A DNA stretch of 41,835 nucleotides from Deinococcus fonticola (GTDB lineage: Bacteria > Deinococcota > Deinococci > Deinococcales > Deinococcaceae), in contig NZ_SMMH01000030.1 of assembly GCF_004634215.1 (NCBI RefSeq), positions 1 to 41,835 of the forward strand, in the 5' to 3' direction. Both the position numbers and the translations under genes were made by a program. This document shows positions 8,724-15,901 of the stretch, piece by piece. Every line of letters begins with the position of its first letter. The stretch's first letter is position 1. Under the pieces are notes generated by a model. That model was given only the letters and a program-made list of their open reading frames with translations. It did not search any database and was not told the DNA's origin.

Positions 8724-8777
8724 TAAAGAGGATCGGAAGACAACCTGAAGATTCGACCCGTAAGCAATCGACAAGCC

Positions 8778-8897
8778 TCACCCTTCTGAATTCCGTTTCA
8801 CGATGTTCATAACGGTGTTTTTACTGAGGTGAAGTTCAGTGGCAATCTTTCGATATGACTTTCCCTCAGCTCGTAACTTCAGCACCTTGGGGGTGTT
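8778..8897 (-). pseudogene. remnant of a resolvase/recombinase C-terminal HTH
   Basis: The minus strand encodes NTPKVLKLRAEGKSYRKIAT followed by ELHLSKNTVMNIVKRN and a stop at 8778. This is a helix-turn-helix like the C-terminal DNA-binding segment of serine resolvases and invertases. An in-frame stop at 8898 lies directly upstream, and no catalytic domain precedes it. It is therefore a fragment left by a mobile element, close to the boundary between the metal island and the accessory block. The rest of 8898-9127 is less GC-rich and shows no gene I can support. Confidence 0.55.
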
Positions 8898-9127
8898 TTA
8901 AGGAAGCTGCTACGAAACGCAAAGTAGCAAATTCACCCACTCAGACGCAGATTGTGGGCTTGAGGCTTTGAGTTGGTAAGTTCCGAAATATGGAAATGGT
9001 CTTGGCACTTTGGGGTGAAACGGTAGATTTCTGCTGTTTTCTGGCCGCGAAAGTCCTTAAAAGCAACAAGAAGTGCCGACACTGCCGAAAATCGGTACAT
9101 CTCTACCGTGTCGCTTGTGAAATGGCT

Positions 9128-9418
9128 TCACTTTGCGCTTGGTGGCACGTTCCTTAGAACACCCTCCTGCATGGGCGCAGGCTTCTTGGGCTTGGTCACT
9201 GCACGGTATTTGCCTGCTCGTGTTCCTCGCGGCGCTTCTTCTTCAATCAGTGCGCCACGCTCCACCAGCTTGCTAAGAGCTGTTCTGACTTGAACACCCA
9301 GTTCGGCGCTGAGACTGCGGGCGCTGTGTTCGCCGGGGTTGTTGTAAATGTAGAACCACACGAGTTTTTCAACGGTTGGCACATCAGCGTCGGCAACTTG
9401 TGGGGGAAGTTTGGGCAT
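9128..9418 (-). CDS. small winged-helix DNA-binding protein
   Basis: A 96-residue protein. Residues 12-75 look like a winged helix: VEKLVWFYIYNNPGEHSARS, a recognition-type helix (LSAELGVQVRTALSKLVERG) and a wing (GTRAGKYRAV). The tail is Lys/Pro-rich. I chose the ATG at 9418 because a -10-like TACACT ends six bases upstream, giving a leaderless transcript. That promoter lies inside one copy of the 26-bp palindromic element shared by three genes here. It may be the regulator of that set, acting on itself as well, but this is inference. Confidence 0.7.
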   Translation of the reverse strand: MPKLPPQVADADVPTVEKLVWFYIYNNPGEHSARSLSAELGVQVRTALSKLVERGALIEEEAPRGTRAGKYRAVTKPKKPAPMQEGVLRNVPPSAK

Positions 9419-9422
9419 GTTG

Positions 9423-9448
9423 CCAGTGTAATCTATATGCAACATTAG
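9423..9448. promoter_or_regulatory. 26-bp operator element, copy 1 (winged-helix gene)
   Basis: One arm is well kept (TATATGCAACATTAG) and the other is degenerate. It aligns without gaps with the copies at 11026, 11061 and 12023. On the minus strand it contains the -10-like TACACT of the gene starting at 9418. Confidence 0.55.
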
Positions 9449-9608
9449 AACCTTTCTGTGTTTCCTGGCGCAGCTTGCGCGTGCCAGTTGGTTTTTCGCC
9501 GCAAAGCGCAGCACTTGCGGCCTGTCCTGCGCTTCCTGACTGAGCGCAGCGCAGTCAGCGGGCCGCGCAGTTGGCCCCAGCTTGCGCCGGGGCCTCCCTG
9601 TCCTCCGT

Positions 9609-10184
9609 TCAGGCGTGGCCGTTGAACAGGTGGCCGCCTTTGCCTTCGTACACGTCGCCGCTCAGTTCCAGGTCACGGGCGAAGGCTGCAAAGTCGAAGT
9701 AAGAGCGCAGATTCTCCGGCAGCCCGTCCAGCAGGCCGCAGTCCTCGGCGTACTGCTCGGCGTAGTCCTTGACGCTGTCAAACTGGCCCAGATAGGCGTC
9801 CTGGATGTGTTCGGCGCTCAAGTCATCCCAGCCGCGCCAGTCCACCCAGGCGGCCACGATGCCGGCGGCGCCTGCGCGGTCTAGTTCTTCCAGGGCGGCG
9901 ACATACGCGGCGGCGCGGTCAAGGCTGCTGATTCCTGGCGGCAGATTGTCCGTGTCCATGATCTCCCACTCTTCGGCGTGGGGTTCGGGGCTGGCTTGCA
10001 GAATTTCCAGGGTGGCTTCCCACATTTCGGTGGGGTCGCGGCTGACCTGCATCCATTCGCCGTGCAGGGTTCCGGCGTTGTAAGCGGCCAGGCAGCCGAC
10101 CCACAGCGCGGGCGCGTCCGGGTCGCGGTGATTGAGAAGCGGGGAAGTGTAAGCGGGGGCGGTGCTGCTGGTGTTGGTCGTCAT
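9609..10184 (-). CDS. ardA: ArdA-family antirestriction protein
   Basis: A 191-residue acidic protein with the ArdA layout. The N-terminal block ALWVGCLAAYNAGTLHGEWM matches the family's '..yva.L..YN.G.l.G.Wi', followed by SPEPHAEEWEIMDTDNLPPG. The C-terminal block has LGQFDSVKDYAEQYAEDCG, LPENLRSYFDFAAFARDLEL and a closing GHLFNGHA. ArdA proteins mimic B-form DNA and block mainly type I restriction enzymes when a plasmid enters a new host. GAGG sits about nine bases before the ATG at 10184. It lies on the same DNA as a type III restriction operon, so the element carries both attack and counter-defence. Confidence 0.88.
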   Translation of the reverse strand: MTTNTSSTAPAYTSPLLNHRDPDAPALWVGCLAAYNAGTLHGEWMQVSRDPTEMWEATLEILQASPEPHAEEWEIMDTDNLPPGISSLDRAAAYVAALEELDRAGAAGIVAAWVDWRGWDDLSAEHIQDAYLGQFDSVKDYAEQYAEDCGLLDGLPENLRSYFDFAAFARDLELSGDVYEGKGGHLFNGHA

Positions 10185-10242
10185 GCTGGGAACCTCGCTG
10201 AGGGCATGTGAAAAAAAGCGCGACTGGAACGGGGGAAACCTG

Positions 10243-10260
10243 CCCCGGACTGAACCGGGG
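10243..10260. terminator. GC-rich hairpin downstream of the 228-residue gene
   Basis: CCCCGG and CCGGGG pair around ACTGAA just past the stop codon of the gene ending at 10269. Read on the minus strand, a run of seven T's follows only about 25 bases later, so it is a plausible but not textbook intrinsic terminator before ardA. Confidence 0.4.
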
Positions 10261-10268
10261 CGCGTGCC

Positions 10269-10955
10269 TTACCTGAGCCAGTTGGTGGCCTGCTCGTCTG
10301 GCGTGCCGAGATGGCGCGGGTCGGTGGCGTTGTCGCGGGCTTGCTGTTCGGCGTGGGCGGCGTCCAGCAGGGCGCGGGCTTCTTCTTCCGTGAGGGCGGT
10401 GAGGGACTCCACCGGGCGACCCGTCAGGCGGCGGGCCTGGGCGTACCGTTCGTCTGTGTGCCAGATGTTCGCCAGTTCCTTGTGAAGTTCACGGGCACGC
10501 TGGCGGGTGATGGTGGCGGGCGTGGCCTGGGGCGTGGGGGCGGGGGCGCTGGCCTGCACCTGCGCGGCGCGGGCTTGCAGGATGTGCAGCAGTTGCATGC
10601 CTTCGCGTTCGCTGAGCTGTTCGGCCTGCGTGATGTCGCGGCCAGTCAGGGCGCGGGCCATGCCGAGGGGGTCAGCGGCTCCGGCGGCGGTGAGCACATT
10701 GAGCAGAGCGCAGGCGCGGGCGGTGGGCAGCGGGTCGGCGCTGTAGCCGCTGTAGTCCTTGCCTGCTAAGGGCCGCAGGGTTTGGGCGGGCTGGCGTCGT
10801 TTGGGCGCGTCCGTGACAGGTGCGGGGCCGCTGAGTTGCTGCCAGACCAGATCGGCGGCGGCGCGGGCCAGGGCGGGCGCAGTGTGGTCAGTGCCCAGCG
10901 CGACCAGGGCGCGGGCGTGGTTGGCGGAAAGCCGGAAGGTGATAAGGTCGGACAT
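10269..10955 (-). CDS. hypothetical protein, 228 residues
   Basis: No family is recognised. The product is helical and Ala-rich, with a central Pro/Ala linker (QASAPAPTPQATPATI) separating an N-terminal region (to about residue 135) from a C-terminal helical one (TRQRARELHKELANIWHTDE). The ATG at 10955 has GGAG six bases upstream. The 5' leader is about 70 bases and contains two copies of the 26-bp operator at its upstream end (11026-11051 and 11061-11086), so expression is probably tightly controlled with the neighbouring genes. It lies upstream of ardA in the same direction. Confidence 0.7.
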   Translation of the reverse strand: MSDLITFRLSANHARALVALGTDHTAPALARAAADLVWQQLSGPAPVTDAPKRRQPAQTLRPLAGKDYSGYSADPLPTARACALLNVLTAAGAADPLGMARALTGRDITQAEQLSEREGMQLLHILQARAAQVQASAPAPTPQATPATITRQRARELHKELANIWHTDERYAQARRLTGRPVESLTALTEEEARALLDAAHAEQQARDNATDPRHLGTPDEQATNWLR

Positions 10956-11025
10956 TGACAACTCCTTGAACTGGGGAAGTCAGCGGGGGCGGAACTGTAG
11001 GAGGTGACGCCCCTCACTGCTGCAC

Positions 11026-11051
11026 TTAGCGTAGCGTATATGCAACGCTAT
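11026..11051. promoter_or_regulatory. 26-bp operator element, copy 2
   Basis: This copy has arms TTAGCGT and ACGCTAt around AGCGTATATGCA, close to a perfect palindrome. On the minus strand it contains TACGCT, a likely -10 box for the gene starting at 10955. It is 35 bases from copy 3, so two repressor dimers could bind side by side. Confidence 0.65.
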
Positions 11052-11060
11052 GTAAGTGTC

Positions 11061-11086
11061 TTAGTGCACAATATAGGCAACACTAA
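11061..11086. promoter_or_regulatory. 26-bp operator element, copy 3
   Basis: Outer arms TTAGTG and CACTAA are intact; the inner core (CACAATATAGGCAA) is more diverged. It sits in tandem with copy 2, upstream of the gene starting at 10955. Confidence 0.6.
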
Positions 11087-11094
11087 ATAAGCAA

Positions 11095-11115
11095 AACCGC
11101 GCCTAGTGCGCGGTT
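11095..11115 (-). terminator. intrinsic terminator of the DprA-like gene
   Basis: AACCGCGC and GCGCGGTT pair around a five-base loop (CTAGT), followed on the minus strand by TTTTG. It starts five bases past the stop codon at 11120 and separates that gene from the operators of the next one. Confidence 0.65.
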
Positions 11116-11119
11116 GCAA

Positions 11120-11662
11120 TTAAAACAATGGCGGCATGTCAGGCGGTGGCGACCACAACCAACCAGCAACACCAGCGACGGCGGCAGAGTGCCAGGTGCC
11201 GGGGGGTTGATAGGGTACGGCGGGCGGTGGAACTGGGCCAGCATAGAAAACGGCCACACCAGACCAGGCGCGGCGCAGGGCTAGGGACAGCGCCAAAGTT
11301 GAACCGGGGCCAAGCTGACCGGCGGGCGGGAACACTGCTACAGCCTGCGCGAACTCGACCACGCGGCGGGTACGCTGCGCCAGGGCGCGGGCGCTGCGGT
11401 CGTAGGCGCGGCACACCAGCACGCGGGGCAAGTGGTTTAACGCCAGGTAAGCCGGGGGCAACAGCCGGGCAGGGCGCACACCAGCGGCGGCGGCAGCGGT
11501 GCGGGCGGCGACCTGATCCACACCACGGGCGCACCCGGTGACCACCGAGCCGCCCGCCTGCGCCACGGCGGCGGCGAACTGCCCTACGGGGTAGGGGCTG
11601 CCGTGCCGGGAACCGACCACAGCGACCACCCCGGCCAGTGGGAAAGCCGGGACGGGGGTCAC
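11120..11662 (-). CDS. DprA/SLOG-like Rossmann protein
   Basis: A 180-residue protein whose first half fits a DprA or SLOG-type nucleotide-binding fold: GVVAVVGSRHG at the first strand, then GGSVVTGCARGVDQVAARTA, resembling the 'vsGlA.GiD..ah' signature of DprA. Later strands are LPRVLVCRAYDR and AVAVFPPAG, with GPGSTLALSLA near the end. DprA loads RecA on incoming single-stranded DNA; smaller SLOG proteins often sense nucleotides in phage and plasmid conflict systems. I chose the GTG at 11662 because it overlaps the upstream stop as GTGA, giving a coupled pair. Being much shorter than DprA, a plasmid SLOG protein is the safer call. Confidence 0.6.
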   Translation of the reverse strand: MTPVPAFPLAGVVAVVGSRHGSPYPVGQFAAAVAQAGGSVVTGCARGVDQVAARTAAAAAGVRPARLLPPAYLALNHLPRVLVCRAYDRSARALAQRTRRVVEFAQAVAVFPPAGQLGPGSTLALSLALRRAWSGVAVFYAGPVPPPAVPYQPPGTWHSAAVAGVAGWLWSPPPDMPPLF

Positions 11663-12018
11663 TGCTGCACCTGCTGGGCGGTGTACTGAGCGAGCACACC
11701 AGACCACCACGCGGCGGCGGCAAGCTGGGCGGCGCGGGTGCCCTGGCACTTGAACCAGTACGCCCCACACGGGGCGCGGCGCACACTGACGCGCAAGCCG
11801 AAGCGGGCAGCAACAGTGCGGGCGCTGCACTGGGCCACGGTAGCCGGGTTGGGTGTACTGGCAGGGATACGCAGGGCCAGCGAGGCGGGCGCGGAGCGGT
11901 GACGGTTGCACCAGACCCAGGCTGCGCCGGGGCAACCGGACACGCGAACAGCAACACTGCCGGGGCGGGAACCAAGAACGGAAGCGGAAAACAGGCGGGT
12001 GGGTTGGATGTTTTTCAT
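11659..12018 (-). CDS. hypothetical protein, 119 residues
   Basis: No family is recognised. It is basic and has five cysteines (including GCPGAAWVWCNRH, QCSARTV and APCGAYWFKCQG), so a small metal-binding or zinc-ribbon-like fold is conceivable. The ATG at 12018 lies seven bases after a -10-like TACACT, so the mRNA is probably leaderless. That box is inside the best copy of the 26-bp operator. Its stop overlaps the start of the DprA/SLOG-like gene (GTGA), so the two form a small operon. Confidence 0.65.
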   Translation of the reverse strand: MKNIQPTRLFSASVLGSRPGSVAVRVSGCPGAAWVWCNRHRSAPASLALRIPASTPNPATVAQCSARTVAARFGLRVSVRRAPCGAYWFKCQGTRAAQLAAAAWWSGVLAQYTAQQVQQ

Positions 12019-12022
12019 GGTC

Positions 12023-12048
12023 TTAGTGTAGCATATATGCAACACTAA
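12023..12048. promoter_or_regulatory. 26-bp operator element, copy 4 (best palindrome)
   Basis: Arms TTAGTGT and ACACTAA flank AGCATATATGCA. Only one base pair breaks perfect dyad symmetry. It overlaps the extended -10 (TGCTACACT on the minus strand) and ends five bases before the ATG at 12018, so bound protein would exclude RNA polymerase. Confidence 0.75.
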
Positions 12049-12050
12049 AG

Positions 12051-12604
12051 AGGTAGGCCAAGACACAATAATCCGCGCCAGTACAAAGAAAAAGAAAAGT
12101 ATACAGACCGAAAAACCAACAGAAAACACAACGGGAACAGGCCGGGCGCTGCGAACCGACCAGTGGCCGCAAGCCTGCCGCGCACCCGGCAAACTGCCGG
12201 GAAAATCGGGACACCGCCCCCGAGAAACAAGCGAGGCCGACGACGGACGCAGGGCCGCCCCAAGCCGGAGGAGTGCCGAGCGGAGGGAACATGGCCCCCA
12301 ACATGAAGGAAAGACATTTAATCGTGTTGGACGCAGTTTTATTCAGCGCACGGCGCGTCAGTTGCGAGAAATGACCGACCCGAACCGAGGCCAGGGCCGC
12401 ACGCGCCCGCCGTTTGGGCGCGGGTGACCCTGGGTGAGCGTGAGGGAAGCCCCAAGGTGCCCGGCCACGTCGCCCGCCGACCACCACGACACCGCAACAC
12501 CAGCAGCCAGGACGCCAGGCAGAACACGCCCACACCGAGCCGCCCCATTGCGGCGAGGGTGTGCCGCCTTCGGCGGCGTGCTTCTTCGCGCCTAGACTGG
12601 GGCC
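12051..12604. other. intergenic stretch without a supported gene
   Basis: Open frames here are short, Cys/Trp/Arg-rich and look like chance frames in GC-rich DNA. The part at 12060-12140 is purine-rich and lower in GC. A perfect hairpin, GCCGCC-TTC-GGCGGC, lies at 12563-12577 just before the small secreted ORF at 12605. I see nothing else. Confidence 0.5.
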
Positions 12605-12736
12605 ATGCGTTCTGTTGCTCTGGGCTGTGCTGCTCTCCTTTGCTTCTCCACCGCCCAGACGCAGTGGTCTGACCTTTCCGGGATGGTGAGTGGTTACGAC
12701 TCGCTGCTGCCTGGCGGAGATCTGATAAGGGTCTGA
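12605..12736 (+). pseudogene. truncated start of a secreted protein, cut by a MITE-like element
   Basis: The ATG at 12605 follows a -10-like TAGACT by six bases, a leaderless promoter as used elsewhere in the window. The 43-codon frame starts with a signal peptide (MRSVALGCAALLCFSTAQ) and then QWSDLSGMVSGYDSLLPGGD. Its last four codons (LIRV) and stop are formed by the left end of the repeat at 12722-12821. The gene therefore appears to have been interrupted by that element. No continuation was found downstream. Confidence 0.5.
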
Positions 12737-12821
12737 ACTCTATTCCGCCCATCCGGGAACAGCACCCGAATGTGCTCTGCTGCGCAGCTTTACAAGTCCA
12801 CGCCGTCCAGACCCGTATCAG
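12722..12821. repeat. 100-bp MITE-like element, copy 2
   Basis: CTGATAAGGGTCTG (12722-12735) and CAGACCCGTATCAG (12808-12821) are terminal inverted repeats differing at one position. The first 55 bases resemble copy 1 at 1020 (CTGATA-GG-T-TGAAC, then CCGGGAACAGCACCCGAATG against CCAGGAAAAGCGCCCGGATG). It has no coding capacity and could only be moved by a transposase acting in trans. Confidence 0.6.
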
Positions 12822-12850
12822 GCTAAACGCCGCTAATACGCGCTGCGTAC

Positions 12851-15800
12851 TTAACTGCGCTGGAAGACCTCATCCAGCGTGGTCACCACGTCGTACTTCA
12901 GTTCTGCACTTGCCGGGTCGGCGGCCAGCACAGCGAAATGCTTGCGGCCACACTTGATCTTCTGTTGCTCAGCGCTCCGCAGCGCCTCAGTAAACAGCGT
13001 ACTTTTCGTTTCGGCCACGAAGCAGAGCTTTTCCTGACCGTCCCTTTGGAGCAAGATGGCCCAGTCGGGGTTGTAGTTGCCCAGCGGCGTAGGCACCTTG
13101 AACCAGTTCGGCAACTTGGCGTACACCCTCACGTCAGCGTGGTTTTCCAGATCCTGCGCGAACTGGCGTTCAACTTCCGAATCGAAAATCACCTGTTCGT
13201 ATGCGCCCTTTTTAGCTTCCAGCAACTTGCCCAGGCTGGACTGTAGAGGCGTATCCAGCAGCGACTGGGCGTATTCCTCGCCCGTTTTGTTGTACTTGAT
13301 GCCCGCCACCAACTGCCCGACCTTCTGCATGTTGATGACCGTGGCTACCTGCTCGATAAAGGCCTGGGGATTGCGGGTGAAGTCATCCAGCCGTTCCGAC
13401 TGCCGCAGGATGGCGCTCAGGGTGCGGCGCGTGAGTTCGGTGCGGTCTTGCAAGCTGCCCAGCAGGTCGGGCAGTTCCAGGTCGTTTTCCTGCAAGGTGG
13501 TGGGCGCATGGGTGGTGACTTTGCCCACCTGCACGCCGCCCCGGTCGACCTGCATTTCGGCCACAGCGGTCTGTACTCGCGTGCGGGGCACTAGCGGCAT
13601 CTCCCGCACGGCTTCAACACACTGCGCGATGAGTTGGTCTGTATCCACCTGCACTTCGTAGGTGGTGCGGGCCTTGATGCGGTTCCAGAGTTCCTTGAAT
13701 TCCGGGTCATTCAGCACGGCGCGGTTGGGGAACACCGTGCGCGAGTTGTCGGCATCCCGAATGTCCAGCTTGCCCGCCAGTTTCCTGAGCACCGCTTCGA
13801 TTTCGGCCCGCGCTTCCTCGGCTTCGGGGGGAAGCTGCACTGTGCCCGCCTTCAGGTCGGTGCGTAAGCTGTCCTGCACCTTGCCGCTGCCGTCCAGGTA
13901 CCCCTGCTGGCGCAGGTAAGCGTGTACGGCCTCAGACTGCTCCACGCCCAGCGCCGCCGCCGTGCCGTCTGCCGCCGTGACCTGAATGGCGGCGAACTGG
14001 TGCGGCTCCACCACGCCGAACCTGATCTGCAAGTCGTCCTCGATTTCCTTTTGAAGCCCGTCGGCAAAGTCCTGATAGGACTCATTGGCAATGACGGTCA
14101 GCACGTTCACGCCGTCGTCGCGCACGCGTTCGCCCTGCTGATTGACGGCCAGCCGCAGCCCGCGCCCGATGGTCTGCCGCCGCTCGCGCTCGGTGCCGAT
14201 TTCGCGCAGCACGCAAATCTGGAACACGTTGGGGTTGTCCCAGCCCTCGCGCAGCGCACTGTGCGAAAAGATGAACTTGAGGGGCGTGCCGAAAGACAGC
14301 AACTCTTCTTTCTTCTGCATGATGAGGCTGTAAGCGTCGGCGTCATCCGCTGTACTGCCTGACGTGTCTTTTACACGGCCTTTCTTGTCCCGACTGAAAT
14401 AGCCGTCATGCACACTGGCGGCGGGGTTTGTCAGGTCTGCACCCTCGAACAGCAGCCTGTAACGCGGGTCTTTGCGGGCGCGGTCGTACTCCTGCTCGAA
14501 CATGACCGCGTACGGCCCCTTCAGCGCCTCGCCTTCCGCGTTGTAGGCGCGGTAGTTGTCCACCTTGTCAATAAAGAACAGGCTGAGCACCTTGATGCCC
14601 TTGGGCCGCAAAAGCAGTTCCTTATCCAGATGAGCGCGAATGGTGCGGGCAATCATGGCGCGGGCCAGATCAGCGGGATTGATGCCGCCATATTCCTGAC
14701 CCACGCCCAGCCAGAGCACGTCACCCGGCACCTTCAATTCCAGGGCCGTGTCGCCCTTCGCGGCGCGAATTTCGCCCACAAAAATGTCGCGGTACAGGTC
14801 GCGGTTGCCGGAACGCTCGAACAGACTGTCGCCGTCCTGCACCTGAATTTCCTTGCGCGTGACCTTGCCCGCCTTATCCGCCACGTCTATTTCCAGCCTG
14901 GCCGTGGGAACGGTACGCGCCGTGCCCTTTTTGATTTCGGCCACGCGCACATAAGGCTTGTTGTGCCCGCTGACCACCTGCATGGACGCCACTTCTATGG
15001 CCTTGACCAGCTTGCGTTCGTAGGCATCTACGGCGTCCAGCCGGAAGACCATTTGTGTTTTGTCCAGCGGCGTGGCGCTGTAGCGCAGGGTACACAGGGG
15101 GTTGAGCAGCGCCAGCGCCCTACGCCCCTGGCCCTCGCCGCCCTTTTTGGCCTTGCCCGTCAGCTTGCCCGCGTCGCCGTACACGCTCTGCGGCTCATCC
15201 ACAATGAGGACTGGATTCGTGGCCCGAATCAGGTCAATCGGCTTTTCGCCGCCCGTCTGTTCGTTGGGGCGGTGAATGACCCGCTCGGCCTTGCGTCTGC
15301 CGCTTGACCCTTCAGTTTCTTCGGCGGCTTCCTGCACGCTGTAAAGCGCCTGAATGGTCGCCACCATAAAGCGCAGGCTGGAACTGGTCGCAAAATCGCG
15401 CACCTGGTTCAACTTGGCGCTGTCGTAGGCGTAAAAATCGTACCCCTTGGCTTCCGGGTAAAGCGTGCCGAAATGCTCGCGGGTCATGTCCAGCGACTTC
15501 ATCACGCCTTCCTTGATGGCAATGCTGGGCACCACAATCACAAACTTGGTAAACCCGTAACGCCGGTGCAACTCGAACGCCGTGCGCAGGTACACGTAGG
15601 TTTTGCCCGTGCCCGTCTCCATTTCTATGGTGTAGTCGCCCACCAGCGGCAGCGGCGAGGGCGCAAGGCCGTTTGCCAACTGAATACCGTTCAGGTTGCT
15701 GTGCACTTCTTCTGGCAGCAGGCTGAGGCGGTTCCCCACCCCCAGGTCTGTTTCCGCCATGCCCAGCGTGCTCATGTTGCCGCGCACGCCCGCCGTCACC

Positions 15801-15901
15801 GTAAATTCTGAGCGGTTAATCTGCTGGCCCGCGAACAGCCCCGCCACCGCTTCTATGGCCTGGCCCTGATAGTCCAGATTCGACTCGAACTGGATTTTCA
15901 C
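12851..15901 (-). CDS. res: type III restriction enzyme Res (helicase-nuclease) subunit
   Basis: A 1016-residue protein. The N-terminal superfamily-2 helicase has Walker A in METGTGKTYVYL, the DExx-type box VLIVDEPQSV, LRYSATP, and late motifs IGRGLRLAVNQ. The C-terminal endonuclease has a PD-(D/E)xK pattern, YNPDWAILL then FVAETKST. This is the translocating and cutting subunit of a type III enzyme, which works with Mod and cleaves after head-to-head site recognition. Length fits the family (about 900-1000). The GTG start at 15901 overlaps the mod stop (GTGA), so translation is coupled. It is the last gene of the defence operon. Confidence 0.93.
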   Translation of the reverse strand: MKIQFESNLDYQGQAIEAVAGLFAGQQINRSEFTVTAGVRGNMSTLGMAETDLGVGNRLSLLPEEVHSNLNGIQLANGLAPSPLPLVGDYTIEMETGTGKTYVYLRTAFELHRRYGFTKFVIVVPSIAIKEGVMKSLDMTREHFGTLYPEAKGYDFYAYDSAKLNQVRDFATSSSLRFMVATIQALYSVQEAAEETEGSSGRRKAERVIHRPNEQTGGEKPIDLIRATNPVLIVDEPQSVYGDAGKLTGKAKKGGEGQGRRALALLNPLCTLRYSATPLDKTQMVFRLDAVDAYERKLVKAIEVASMQVVSGHNKPYVRVAEIKKGTARTVPTARLEIDVADKAGKVTRKEIQVQDGDSLFERSGNRDLYRDIFVGEIRAAKGDTALELKVPGDVLWLGVGQEYGGINPADLARAMIARTIRAHLDKELLLRPKGIKVLSLFFIDKVDNYRAYNAEGEALKGPYAVMFEQEYDRARKDPRYRLLFEGADLTNPAASVHDGYFSRDKKGRVKDTSGSTADDADAYSLIMQKKEELLSFGTPLKFIFSHSALREGWDNPNVFQICVLREIGTERERRQTIGRGLRLAVNQQGERVRDDGVNVLTVIANESYQDFADGLQKEIEDDLQIRFGVVEPHQFAAIQVTAADGTAAALGVEQSEAVHAYLRQQGYLDGSGKVQDSLRTDLKAGTVQLPPEAEEARAEIEAVLRKLAGKLDIRDADNSRTVFPNRAVLNDPEFKELWNRIKARTTYEVQVDTDQLIAQCVEAVREMPLVPRTRVQTAVAEMQVDRGGVQVGKVTTHAPTTLQENDLELPDLLGSLQDRTELTRRTLSAILRQSERLDDFTRNPQAFIEQVATVINMQKVGQLVAGIKYNKTGEEYAQSLLDTPLQSSLGKLLEAKKGAYEQVIFDSEVERQFAQDLENHADVRVYAKLPNWFKVPTPLGNYNPDWAILLQRDGQEKLCFVAETKSTLFTEALRSAEQQKIKCGRKHFAVLAADPASAELKYDVVTTLDEVFQRS

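Noticed and set aside
11663..11935. 91-codon extension of the DprA/SLOG-like protein
   Set aside because: It lies inside the coupled upstream gene in another frame and is Arg/Cys/Pro-rich; the GTGA overlap marks the start at 11662.
12051..12604. Several overlapping Cys/Trp/Arg-rich frames
   Set aside because: They have no start signals, no family pattern and change frame freely, as expected for chance frames in GC-rich non-coding DNA.
14408..15307. 299-codon plus-strand frame within res
   Set aside because: It is antisense to the conserved helicase motifs of Res and has no family features.
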